This document shows positions 1 to 10,139 of a DNA stretch of 64,000 bases, one piece after another. This DNA is from Ciona intestinalis (taxonomy: Eukaryota > Chordata > Ascidiacea > Phlebobranchia > Cionidae), in contig NC_020166.2 of assembly GCF_000224145.3 (NCBI RefSeq), positions 9,835,420-9,899,419 on the forward strand, in the 5' to 3' direction. Under the pieces are notes generated by a model, which saw only the letters and a list, made by a program, of their open reading frames with translations, was not told where the DNA came from and did not search any database. Position numbers and translations under genes: made by a program. Each line of letters begins with the position of its first letter. The first letter of the stretch is position 1.

Positions 1-59
1 CGAAATGGTGTAACTCTAAATTTTACAATATATCTATGAGTTTGATGTGTACTACAACA

Positions 60-158
60 GCGGTGACTTGTAAGCGGGCACAAGGTGTATGAAATAGAAC
101 ATCCGTGTTATAAAGACTGTCTTTTTGGATATGTGAAGATAAAGCAAGTTACATTCAT
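60..158 (+). mobile_element. Family B ~105-bp element
   Basis: Matches the family B plan: GTAAC/T-TCG-TAAG start, CACAAGGTGTATGAAA, CGTGTTATAACGACTGTC core and AAGTTACATTCATTC end. Confidence 0.75.
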
Positions 159-196
159 TCATAGCAGCCTCCACACCAGTACAAAGTACAACATAC

Positions 197-3100
197 CTGT
201 TTTGTTGAATCTTGATGTTTCAACATGTCTGGTGAAGTAAGTGCAAGACCTAATTTGCATAATTGTATCGAGAAGTCACCCGAGGATTCTAAAACTCGAT
301 TCTGGATTTCATTTGAAGCCTGAAAGTATTTGAGCAATTTGTAATTTTGTGGGGGTGTAAAGAGCACCTGTTATAACTCGACAGTGAGCTCAAGATGAAT
401 GAATACGTGTGTCTGGTGTATAAGAAGACACCCATGTTATAACTTGACAGTGAGCATAAGGTGTATGAATACACCATGTGTGTCTGGTGTATAAGAAGAC
501 ACCCATGTTATAACTTGACATCAAGCATGGTGTAGCTACCTTTGCAGCAGACCAACCATTAGAATGTAGGTTAGCCAGTGTTGACAACTTTCTCTTGAAC
601 AAATCTCTGCACCTATCTTCTGTGGTATACCTTAAACAAAATGGCAACATTTTTTAATCAACCGCATGGTCCTCACTAGATGTTTAATCTGTCCTTTCAC
701 CAAAGGTAGGAGGCAAGGTATGTAATGGCAGTGGATCTTTACTTAACACCTCGGCCAAGGCCAGATGTTTCCATCAAGCGTTTACATATAATGAAATGTC
801 TCATTCTTTTTATTATAATCAAACCAGATTGTGGTAAAATTGGCATAAAGTACATACACAAACCACACACGGGTATACATATATATAAGTAGTATATTAA
901 ATACCTCTCCATAAACTCTGGTATGCTATATAGGACTTGTATAACAGAGTTCATATAACACGTGTTCCCCATGTTGTTCAAACCTACCAAACCAGGACCT
1001 TGGAGTTGTTTTAGATTTTTTCCTGAAAGAAAATTTAAAATAAAATGTTATTAACTCAACAGTGAGCATGAGATGTATGAATACACCATGTGTGTCTGGT
1101 GTATAAGAAGACACCCATGTTATAACTCAACAGTGAGCATGAGTTGAATGAATACACCATGTGTGTCTGGTGCATAAGAAGACACCCATGTTATAACTCG
1201 ACAGTAAGCATGAAGTGTATGAATACACCATGTGCGTCTGGTGTATAAGAAGACACCCATGTTATAACTCGACAGTGAGCATGAGGTGTATGAATACACC
1301 ATGTGTGTCTGGTGTATAAGAAGACACCCATGTTATAACTCGACAGTGAGCATGAGGTGTATGAATACACCATGTGCGTCTGGTGTATAAGAAGACACCC
1401 ATGTTATAACTCGACAGTGAGCATGAGGTATCTAAATATACCATGTGTGTCTGGTGTATAAAAAGACATGCACTCATCGATTCAAACCAAAGTCAATATA
1501 AACCACAGCGAACCTGACTCTTGTATGAGATCCCATTCGTTCCCAACTTTTTCATTCAATTCAATTTCTAGTTCCGTCATAGTTTGTTCTGTCTGTTGAA
1601 AAATTAAAGAACAAGTTAATATGTCAATTTTCATGGTGCTTTTCTCCCAAATTATTTCTGTTTACAACGGGCATAATATAGGCGTAAGTTAGACTGCCTC
1701 GAGTTTCACTGTCAAAATTATTAGTCACTTTGCAGAATGACATTGACTTTGTTTATTAAAAAACAAAAATACATGTTTTTGTCATAAGAAAATAAAAATA
1801 AATGTTTTTGTTTATTAAAATACAAAATTTTATTTTTTGTTCATTTGAAAATGATAATACATTTAAATCTGGTTTTTCCTACATTTTAAAACCTTTGTAA
1901 TTTTTATGCCATGCTACAGAAAAAATAAACTGAAAACACAAAATAAACTGTTGAAATAAAACCCATTTATTGCCATATTCAAAACTAGCTAGCCACCAAC
2001 CAACCTTCTGCATATTCATCATGTTGATTCCAAAATGTGAAAGATGTTTAGCAAGATGAGGATCTTCTACCATGGTGTCTTCATCATATGAGTGAACGTC
2101 TGGTATAGATGGTACAAACATTATAACAAGTGATATATATGTGTGTGTGTGCCATTGTGATATCTTAGGCACAGCCAATTAGTGACCACTGGATTAGAGG
2201 TCATTGTATTGTATTATATAAATAAAAAACATCATATGAATGAACGTTTGGTATATAAGGTAAAAGGTATTAACTAATATAAACATTATAACTGATGATA
2301 TCTCAGGAACAGCCAATTAGTGACCACTGGGTTGGAGCCATTGCCATATAATACACAAACCTTCACAATGGTGGCACCTGATGTTTTGTGTCTATACAAA
2401 CAAGCAGAGCCAAAGTATATTGAATTCACCACATTATTCACTGAGGTTCCCTATGTTTGACAACTATAAGTGTAATTGTTTTTTAACAATGTCACCCCAG
2501 GTTTTACCCTGCTGTTAGCTATCTATACAAACAAGCAGAGCCAAAGTATATTGCATTCACCACATTAATCAGTGAGGTTCCCTATGTTTGACAACTGTGA
2601 GTGTAACTGTATTTTACGATGTCACCCAAAATGTTATTAAAAAAGTTAAAACATGTTGCCTATACTCAAGCCTACCTGCACCAAAAGCAGTGATGGTCCC
2701 AAGCTTCACGGCAAGTGGATATTTAGTTTCTTTGAAATGATCCACAGCGTGATTATTTCCTCCTGTTCCATCAAAGTAACGTCGACCGCACAAAATTTTT
2801 CCATCAGTTAAATTCAACCACAAGTTCGATGTTAAATCACACTTGCAACATTTCCAGCCACTAGGGGGAATCTTTACCCCGTTATCGAGTTGTTGTAGGT
2901 TCTCTGCATGTCTATAAATAAAAACAATTTTTAATGTTAAATTTTAAAATGGATGAAGTTTATTTTAAGAGAAAAGCCCCAAAGCTTGTGCAACATATTT
3001 CTATTCTATGCTACATTGTCAGTGGGTAAGGTCATACAGTGTGGCATGCCTTTAGATCCGAGATTTAGGCCAGAGTTGGCTCCTTACCCAAGTCAAAAGG

Positions 3101-4780
3101 GTACGAAATTCTATTTAGTAAACACTATGTTGGACTGTTGAAGCAAAGTGTCTCGCTCAAGGACACATAAGCCAATCAGTACCAGCCATCTTCCTCCACC
3201 CTACTATATTTGTTGTTGCTGTATTAAAAGCCATCAAGAAATCACAGATCTATTCTGACACTATCTCTTACACACTTCATTACACATCGTACATAACTAA
3301 AACAAAAGCTTGTCCATCTTACTTTGACACAGGTCTTATTTCTCCATCCCACGATAATTCTTCTTCTTTTTTCGATGCAGAAGTTGAAGCAAGAATCCCA
3401 CTGACACTGGCAAGCACCTACATTAATAACAGGGTATTGTGTTAAATAATCAGCATATGATTACCCATGATCGCGCAACTATAATAGATGTGAATCAGGT
3501 TTTGGGGCCCTAGGACCCATCGTGTGGACGTTACCCTTCCATATGAGAATAAATAACCTACATTCAATTTTAGCATACAAACAAAAGTTTACCGTCAAAA
3601 GCAAAACAAATCAAGAAAGTAAATTCCATCAAACGGATAGTGATGTATTCAAAAGGGCAATTAATGAAACTTACCACTGATGGGATTTCCTCTATGTTAT
3701 CTAAACCAATAACTTTAAACTCGGGTAGAATAACAAGTTCATTGACATCTTCATATTCAATCTTTTCACCATTAGCTGCATCAAAACCACCTTCTATACC
3801 TGAAAGGGTCATAAATATTATTGCTCAGCGTAGCGACGAAGCGTTAGTGGTTTTGCCTCTAACCCAGCTCCAACTCTTTTTTTTTAAATCCAAAAAATTT
3901 ATTTTAAAGTAACATATATGCTGGTAACTTGTAAGTTGACACAAGGTGTATAAAACAGAACACCCGTGTTATAACAACTACTGTTTTTCGGCCTAGCGAG
4001 GATAAAGCAAGTTACATTCATTTAATCAGTGATATAACAGCGTATTCTCACCAATAGCAAGTCGTTTTGGTTTCTTTTTTTCGACTGGAGATGCTTCTTC
4101 TGACTTTGGCAAAATCTGTAATAAAACAATACATGTTTAAATATAGTAATTAAGAATTAATAAACATACTTCTGCAGCTTAAAAACAAACATGGAATAGA
4201 AAGTAACAGATTCAAATATCTTAAAAAATAAATTCAGTTTTAATAAACACTGCATAAAAACAACCAATGAATGTTCATTTGATCCCCAGTATTCATAATC
4301 ATATTTACAGTAGCAAAGGTGGTATTATAATACAAACCTTTTTTATTTGCTTCATGTGAAGAAAAAGTTTATGGCCAGTAGTTTCATGGAATAACTCAAC
4401 ATATTTGCGATTGAAACCAAGAAAAGTGCTCAAACAGATGTATAAACCATCATCAGATTTCTGTAGCAAAGTATATACAGTCAATTAGGATACCAAAAAT
4501 TAAGGAACTAATCTATATAACTTAGCCTTTTATGAAAATACATTTAAATATCACTTTAATCCATCTAATTCAATAAACAGATGCTGAAATTGTTTACCAA
4601 CTGTATTACTATTAGCACGGTAATTCATCAATTCTATTTATAAAACTTTATTTAGAGAATTTAAGGTATGATTACCGGTGTATCAAATGAGAAGCAGCAT
4701 TCTTCTTTATAAACATTGTCTCCCAACCCTGGAACCCTCACACAAGGCAGCAGTGGCACCAACAAGTCAGTATCAGGCAT
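197..4780 (-). CDS. USP5: Ubiquitin carboxyl-terminal hydrolase 5/13 (isopeptidase T), 5' part; runs off the left edge
   Basis: Cysteine-protease deubiquitinase that disassembles unanchored polyubiquitin. Exons read on the minus strand: 4676-4780, 4338-4460, 4052-4115, 3675-3799, 3323-3417, 2676-2911, 2005-2099, 1514-1592, 905-1022, possibly 540-612, and 197-319. Phases agree across all of these junctions. The start [18 protein letters not shown] aligns with the USP5 N-terminus. The ZnF-UBP domain (exon 2676-2911) carries [24 protein letters not shown] and NNHAVDH, the residues that bind zinc and the free ubiquitin tail. The catalytic Cys box GNTCYMNS lies in exon 905-1022. The His box and the rest of the USP domain with its UBA domains would lie left of position 1. 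Exon 540-612 would add about 24 residues not present in vertebrate USP5; without it the reading frame does not join to 197-319. USP5 versus USP13 cannot be separated; one invertebrate orthologue is expected. Confidence 0.93.
370..525 (-). repeat. 71-bp tandem repeat array, about 2 units
   Basis: Units contain GGTGTATGAATACACC (a near-palindrome) and TGGTGTATAAGAAGACACC. Lies in a USP5 intron, next to the candidate extra exon 540-612. Confidence 0.85.
1050..1475 (-). repeat. 71-bp tandem repeat array, about 6 units
   Basis: The longest array in the window, with 71-bp period and few differences between units. It sits in the USP5 intron directly upstream of the catalytic-Cys exon. The repeat leaves long open frames in all phases that are not genes. 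Confidence 0.93.
2160..2350. repeat. Two copies of a SINE-tail-like segment
   Basis: CAGCCAATTAGTGACCACTG appears at about 2173 and again at about 2312, each followed by a TGGA..CATTG motif. In a USP5 intron. Confidence 0.6.
2391..2605. repeat. Direct duplication, ~90-bp units 130 bp apart
   Basis: CAAACAAGCAGAGCCAAAG through GAGGTTCCCTATGTTTGACA occurs at 2391-2479 and 2521-2600. A related reverse copy lies at about 14715-14805 in the TACC-like gene. Confidence 0.8.
3820..3880 (+). mobile_element. tRNA-derived SINE head, fragment
   Basis: GACGAAGCGTTAGTGG...CCTCTAACCCAG matches the first half of the SINE head at 6543. Confidence 0.55.
3920..4022 (+). mobile_element. Family B ~105-bp element
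   Basis: Full-length copy in a USP5 intron; core CACCCGTGTTATAAC and end AAGTTACATTCATT seen. Confidence 0.82.
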
Positions 4781-5193
4781 CCTGCCTATTGATATTAAAT
4801 ATTTCTAGATTGGTTTGAGAGACAACAATTTAAGTTTGGAAAGTGTAACAACCTTCATGAGAACTGGCCAGTCCTAACAATGGTATTATGATGAATGGAC
4901 AAAGTTGCAAAATGAATATTTTTTCGCGTGGACGCTTAGAATTGTTAAAAATCGCTAAATGGCCGCCCAAAGTATACTTCTGTGCACTATTGGGAAAATA
5001 CTTTCATACAGATTTGGTTTAGTGTTCAGTGATAATAATTTAAAATGCAAGGGACAAATCATTACCAAACATTTGAAAATCAAAAAAACTGTGCACTTGG
5101 CAAACTCTGCAAAACAGATAATTAAAATACACTAGATAAATACCAAAGTTGTAGCTTGTTTCAACTTAAAATATATATATGAAAGTTTAGAGT

Positions 5194-5874
5194 TTATATA
5201 GTAGTGCCTAAGAGATATTTCTTGGTTGTGTGGTATTCTTCATAATCGCTGTTTGATGTTTTCTTCTTAATTGACATCTTCTCTGCATATTTGCTCTCTC
5301 TTTTCCAATCCTCCGGAGTCATCTTGCTCATATTCTTCACCATCTCATCTCGGATGTGAGCGGGAATGCGCTCTAGTTCCCACTTGTGGACATGCATAGC
5401 AACACCAGCTGGAACATTTCGTTGTAAATATTCAAGAAAAACGTTCGCTGTGGATTCAGTTAATTTTTCCAGTTGCACAACCCTCCGGTGTGTACGCATT
5501 TCATATTGAACTCTGTGTTTCTTGAAAATATGTTTTGATTTTAGCAATGTTAATCGGTCCATTATGAACTTAGGTCTTAATACGCCATTGACTGGGATAT
5601 CCAGTTCTTCTGCCGCAAGTACACAAAATCTAACATAACTTTCAAGGACCTCAGCTTCATGGCCCTTGACTAAAACATCAATAGCTCTGTAAAGCTTTTC
5701 TTCTTTATCAGATACTTCAACACTGTCAGTTTGTCCATTTTCGTTGAATTTGTTACTAGTAGAAAATAAACATTTTACAGGTAATAGTTTTATGCTGTTA
5801 TGAGGATTAAGTCCAGGTTTCGGTATTGTACGAGGCAGTAGTTTCGTCAGTAATGCAACACTACTTCTAAACAT
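5194..5874 (-). CDS. MRPS10: Mitochondrial small-subunit ribosomal protein uS10m
   Basis: Component of the mitochondrial ribosome small subunit, imported to the matrix. The single-exon 226-residue protein opens with a Ser/Arg/Lys-rich, acid-free leader (MFRSSVALLTKLLPRTIPKP) typical of a mitochondrial presequence. The S10 fold spans about residues 65-170: AIDVLVKGHEAEVLESYVRF at the start, then FKKHRVQYEMRTHRR and VFLEYLQRNVPAGVAM, which closely match vertebrate MRPS10. The Lys-rich tail (after residue 185) is less conserved. It lies 413 bp upstream of the USP5 start on the same strand. That is a wide gap for a tunicate operon, so independent promoters are likelier. MRPL48 shares the S10 fold but lacks the QYEMRT match. 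Confidence 0.92.
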   Translation of the reverse strand: MFRSSVALLTKLLPRTIPKPGLNPHNSIKLLPVKCLFSTSNKFNENGQTDSVEVSDKEEKLYRAIDVLVKGHEAEVLESYVRFCVLAAEELDIPVNGVLRPKFIMDRLTLLKSKHIFKKHRVQYEMRTHRRVVQLEKLTESTANVFLEYLQRNVPAGVAMHVHKWELERIPAHIRDEMVKNMSKMTPEDWKRESKYAEKMSIKKKTSNSDYEEYHTTKKYLLGTTI

Positions 5875-7366
5875 TGTACAACTGTGTCTTACGAATTTAT
5901 CAATTCATTTCAGACCATTCGCACGTCTTTCAGAGTAAAATTATGCAAAATTCCGTTACCCTAGTACCTAAAATTCAAACATTTTAAAGTTTTAATGTTA
6001 AAACGAAAACCAAACGAGAATTATAGTTTAAAATACACGATTAACTGGTCTACTATTACTTTGCATCAGAGTCCGTATGCTGCTTTGCATTATAAACCAA
6101 CAGTGAACATGCCTGTCTGTAAACAACTTATAAATTGACCAATTAGCGCCACCTGTTTTCGTTTTACCGCGAAAAACTGCCTGCACGAAAGGCGAAACTG
6201 TAATCTGTTAAGTTTTTGACAACTTAAATTGTAAATATATTTAAAATACGACGTACAATTAACATACATATGAATATAAGGGTTGGTGTAATATCAATTA
6301 CCACAAATATGAATACAGTAAACAAGAGAGCCCAGCCCTAATGAGTAGGCACGTCGTGTTATCAAATTATTGACATAGACGATGTGTAAAAGCAACAAAG
6401 CATTACCTTTGTTAACATTGTTGTCGCGAGGTGATTCGAAAGATCACAGTACTGATACATTGTCATGTCATATTCGTGCAGTTATATTTCATATATTTAG
6501 ACACTGTGGTGTCATACTCAAACGATTTCCTGGCACCCCTAACTTTACGCCTGTCCGACGCCGTGGCGAAGTGGTTAGCGCTCCTGCCTCTAACCCAGAG
6601 GTATTGGATTCAAGGCTCGACGCTGCTACCATTGTAAAAGCTTTAATTTGGTAAAAAAATGGGAAAATCCCTGGGTGTTTCCTTGGAATTTCATGGTATC
6701 ATAATCATTATTGTGAAGTCATAATTAAGTTTCATTTGTTTATTTGTAAGCTTACCAAAGAGTTGCACTTCTTGTTAAGTGACAAACTACAAACAGTTAT
6801 GTCATACTCATTCAGTTGAATTCCAAGCTACACTTGTGAATTTTGTTTAGTTTTTTTTTGTGTTAAAATTATATTTTTTTAATAGATATTTCTTATCCTT
6901 GGACCAATGGTTTATCACCCTGTAAATTAACAGTGTGGTCATGGGTGTATCAAAGTCCTACCACGTCTATATTTATATAATGTTCACTTTCAAAACAAAT
7001 ATGTGAAAAATCTTTGTGTATTTCGTTTAAATTTACAAATAATCAACAAAAAAATCAAAAACTGTTTCTGACACATTTATAAATTTCTGTTACTGACACA
7101 TTCCCTTTCAATAGGGTCTTAACGTATTGCACTACGGAGCAGAAAATAGTATTTACTGCCCAAAATAGGAAAGTAATGTAATGAATTAGTCACTGCTGCA
7201 CACAGTTAAGCAAAGATAATGTCACGTCCACGATAGATTGTAAATATAACAAAATGATAGGCTTGATTTTAATATTCATGTGTCATGTCATATGAATGTT
7301 TACAGTGGTAAAACTGCTTTGAGATAAAAGTTAACATGCAACCCTCTCTATAACATATGAAAAAAA
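5875..7366. other. Intergenic region between MRPS10 and the S28 peptidase
   Basis: Non-coding, AT-rich. It holds the MRPS10 promoter, the tRNA-like SINE head at 6543-6650 and the 3' flank of the peptidase. Short open frames at 6382-6654 only read through the SINE. Nothing else recognised. Confidence 0.6.
6543..6650 (+). mobile_element. tRNA-derived SINE head
   Basis: CCGTGGCGAAGTGGTTAGCG gives a box A-like TGGCGAAGTGG. The downstream GGATTCAAGGCTCGA is box B-like. It has tRNA-type spacing but no CCA-ready acceptor stem, and it is followed by a T-rich tail. Confidence 0.75.
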
Positions 7367-9586
7367 TTATTCACATGCTCTTCTCTTTCTGCGAACACGA
7401 TGTGCCGTTGAAGGTCTTAAGCGCTCTTGAGTTGAACTTATCCACTTAGCAATGTGCTTAACTTGTGTTTTGCGTGCCTCCACCACAGAGCTCGGGTCAG
7501 CATCATTTGCATGTCGTAGATCTAAGTGATGAGCCGCACCCCACATTAAAATGGACACCACGGATTCACTTTTCATCTCAGGTACTCCACCCACATGCCA
7601 TGGGTCAAGAAGCCCATTTGTAAATACAATATTACCGGCTTCTACAGCCTTTGAGCCCCCGAAGTCAGTAAGGGCCCATTCAGGGCGGGATTTAATACCA
7701 TACTTTTTAAAACAACTCTTGTCGAAACTTTCTTGGGTCCAGTTTTTAACAGGGAACATATCGGTTACGCCGTTTGCACAGAATGGCATGACCATTGCCC
7801 CGCATGTCATGTAGTTCCACAGTGTTGTAGATAGTTTTGATGTTTCTGTTGTCTTAACATTATAACACTTGACTGACCCGGTATAGTTTTGATACACCCC
7901 TATTGCACTATGCATTGCCTGCAGTAAGTCCAACCCTTGCAAGTTAGGCTCACTTAAATGCTGACAAGTTTTGTTAACTGGCCATGCCGGTATGTTGCTC
8001 AAAAAGTTATTTGCATAAGGGTAATCAACCATTGCCATATTGCCAAAGATGTCTTTAATAAAACTTTCCACTGCTGTGGAGGAATTTATTGCTGAACAGA
8101 GATGAAATATTTCTCCCAACAACTTAAGTCCACCAGGTTTTTTAGCCGTTTCATTCATTGTTTTCCAGACATTCCTTATATTGGCAACACAAGTCTCACC
8201 ATTCTGAACACTCAAAAAATTATTGGTCACCGCTTCGTTGTATTGACTACATTTTACAGTAGAAGGGAAGTAAAGCACTGGTGCAGATGCTGCAATAGCT
8301 CCTGTCACAATATGGGGGTATTTTAACCTGAACCAAGCACTTAGCATTCCTCCATAGGACCCACCAAACACAACCACTGGACTATTCTTTGCTTTTGAAT
8401 CAGTCGACTTTATATGCTTAACAAGAATTGCGAAATCAGCCAAAGCCTGTTCAGCTGTTAAGTATGAGAATTCTTTAATAGTTTTTGTGGAAGGTTTCAG
8501 GTTCCCAAAGGGTTTAGATTTCCCATAATAACGATGTTCTGCAAACACAACCATGGCTTTGAACATTGGAGCAATATCCCACATAAGCCCAGTGTTCTTA
8601 ATAAATAATTCAATATCCCCTTCATTTCCAGTATAAAAGAATATAGGTCCATCCATCTTTGTCCAGTATTGCTCACTAACAAAATAACGTTGTGTGAAAG
8701 TTGCATTGATGGTAAAATCAAAGTGGTCAAGATTCTGCTTAAAGTAAAGTTCCGTTGGATAAATGTAACCTTCGTTCTTTNNNNNNNNNNNNNNNNNNNN
8801 NNNNNNNNNNNNNNNNNNNNNNNNNNNNNNGTCACCAGGTTTTTTAGCCGTTTCATTCATTGTTTTCCAGACATTCCTTATATTGGCAACACAAGTCTCA
8901 CCATTCTGAACACTCAAAAAATTATTGGTCACCGCTTCGTTGTATTGACTACATTTTACAGTAGAAGGGAAGTAAAGCACTGGTGCAGATGCTGCAATAG
9001 CTCCTGTCACAATATGGGGGTATTTTAACCTGAACCAAGCACTTAGCATTCCTCCATAGGACCCACCAAACACAACCACTGGACTATTCTTTGCTTTTGA
9101 ATCAGTCGACTTTATATGCTTAACAAGAATTGCGAAATCAGCCAAAGCCTGTTCAGCTGTTAAGTATGAGAATTCTTTAATAGTTTTTGTGGAAGGTTTC
9201 AGGTTCCCAAAGGGTTTAGATTTCCCATAATAACGATGTTCTGCAAACACAACCATGGCTTTGAACATTGGAGCAATATCCCACATAAGCCCAGTGTTCT
9301 TAATAAATAATTCAATATCCCCTTCATTTCCAGTATAAAAGAATATAGGTCCATCCATCTTTGTCCAGTATTGCTCACTAACAAAATAACGTTGTGTGAA
9401 AGTTGCATTGATGGTAAAATCAAAGTGGTCAAGATTCTGCTTAAAGTAAAGTTCCGTTGGATAAATGTAACCTTCGTTCTTTGTAACTCTCCAACCAAAT
9501 CCAATCGACAAGCAGCACAGCAATAGTAATGCAGCTAAGTTTAACTGTGCCATAATAGATAACCCTACGTTTTCTTTTAGCACCAT
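7367..9586 (-). CDS. PRCP: Lysosomal Pro-X carboxypeptidase-like S28 serine peptidase, with an assembly duplication inside
   Basis: Secreted or lysosomal serine carboxypeptidase cleaving after proline. The frame encodes 739 residues, but 8131-8780 and 8833-9482 are the same 650 bp either side of 50 Ns, so the real protein is about 505 residues, as in human PRCP (496). The better start is the second Met (about 9553), giving signal peptide MAQLNLAALLLLCCLSIGFG. Visible motifs are GPIFFYTGNEGD, FAEHRYYGKSKPFG, the nucleophile GGSYGG, NGLLDPWHVGG (catalytic Asp) and AHHLDLR (catalytic His). SEQALADFA-like and AMVDYPYANNFL segments favour PRCP over DPP7. No introns are visible, so it may be a retrocopy; the frame is intact, so if so it is probably functional. 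A basic C-terminal tail (RVRRKRR) follows the domain. It is head-to-head with the SPMIP11-like gene. Confidence 0.92.
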   Translation of the reverse strand: MVLKENVGLSIMAQLNLAALLLLCCLSIGFGWRVTKNEGYIYPTELYFKQNLDHFDFTINATFTQRYFVSEQYWTKMDGPIFFYTGNEGDIELFIKNTGLMWDIAPMFKAMVVFAEHRYYGKSKPFGNLKPSTKTIKEFSYLTAEQALADFAILVKHIKSTDSKAKNSPVVVFGGSYGGMLSAWFRLKYPHIVTGAIAASAPVLYFPSTVKCSQYNEAVTNNFLSVQNGETCVANIRNVWKTMNETAKKPGDXXXXXXXXXXXXXXXXXKNEGYIYPTELYFKQNLDHFDFTINATFTQRYFVSEQYWTKMDGPIFFYTGNEGDIELFIKNTGLMWDIAPMFKAMVVFAEHRYYGKSKPFGNLKPSTKTIKEFSYLTAEQALADFAILVKHIKSTDSKAKNSPVVVFGGSYGGMLSAWFRLKYPHIVTGAIAASAPVLYFPSTVKCSQYNEAVTNNFLSVQNGETCVANIRNVWKTMNETAKKPGGLKLLGEIFHLCSAINSSTAVESFIKDIFGNMAMVDYPYANNFLSNIPAWPVNKTCQHLSEPNLQGLDLLQAMHSAIGVYQNYTGSVKCYNVKTTETSKLSTTLWNYMTCGAMVMPFCANGVTDMFPVKNWTQESFDKSCFKKYGIKSRPEWALTDFGGSKAVEAGNIVFTNGLLDPWHVGGVPEMKSESVVSILMWGAAHHLDLRHANDADPSSVVEARKTQVKHIAKWISSTQERLRPSTAHRVRRKRRACE
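8131..9482. repeat. 650-bp direct duplication flanking a 50-N gap (probable assembly artefact)
   Basis: 8131-8780 and 8833-9482 look identical by eye with a constant offset of 702 bp. They are separated by exactly 50 Ns (8781-8830) and a two-base stub. The duplicated block runs from the middle to near the start of the peptidase coding region. Removing one copy restores a normal-length S28 protein, which fits two overlapping contigs or haplotypes placed side by side. Confidence 0.9.
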
Positions 9587-10139
9587 GCGCTAAAATACAA
9601 GCAAACATTTAGATAAATCAATGCTTATATAACTAAACCAATGTATAATATAACTACCAAATATTATATATACAGTTATATACATATAGTTACAGTTAGT
9701 TATACCTACATGTAGTATATATATGCATTGGTTAGGTTAAACCATCAGCTTAGTATATACTCGGGTTAAAGAGACCTTTGTGATATTTGCATGCATGTGA
9801 GTTGGTCAATTCCCAGAAAAATATGAACGCACACCTTCCGTTATTCATTACAGGAAATACGAAGGGAAATAATAAACAATGCGCTTAGCTTCAGTAAATT
9901 GAGAAGGTGTCCATAGTAGTAGTAGATAACAAAATTATTATACACTTCATATCAAGCACTCTCCCCGCAAAAATGTAGCAAACTTTACGATTTCGCTCAT
10001 GTGATAATTTAATTTATACTATTTCTATAACGTAACGCAAGAGTGATTTCATTGCCATGACAACTAGCGCGCGTTCCTTTTTCTTTACTTACGACTTGTG
10101 TAGTTTGCAAATCTACTGCCGAATTTTTTTCCTTTAATT
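9587..10139. promoter_or_regulatory. Shared 5' region of two divergent genes
   Basis: This 553-bp AT-rich stretch separates the start of the S28 peptidase (-) from the start of the SPMIP11-like gene (+). It presumably holds both promoters. TA-rich short palindromes lie at 9640-9730; no other element was recognised. Confidence 0.5.

Noticed and set aside
1050-1475. CRISPR-like regular repeat
   Set aside because: The 71-bp units are contiguous with no spacers, and the genome is a metazoan.
1120-1477. Several overlapping minus-strand frames with repeated [10 protein letters not shown]-like text
   Set aside because: They are translations of the 71-bp tandem array; the same text appears in other arrays within introns of unrelated genes.
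3190-3444. Open plus-strand frame of about 80 codons
   Set aside because: It has no start codon and is the reverse of the USP5 exon 3323-3417, which matches USP5 on the minus strand.
6543-6650. Functional tRNA gene
   Set aside because: Box A- and box B-like motifs are present, but there is no good acceptor stem, and related diverged copies elsewhere show it is a SINE head.
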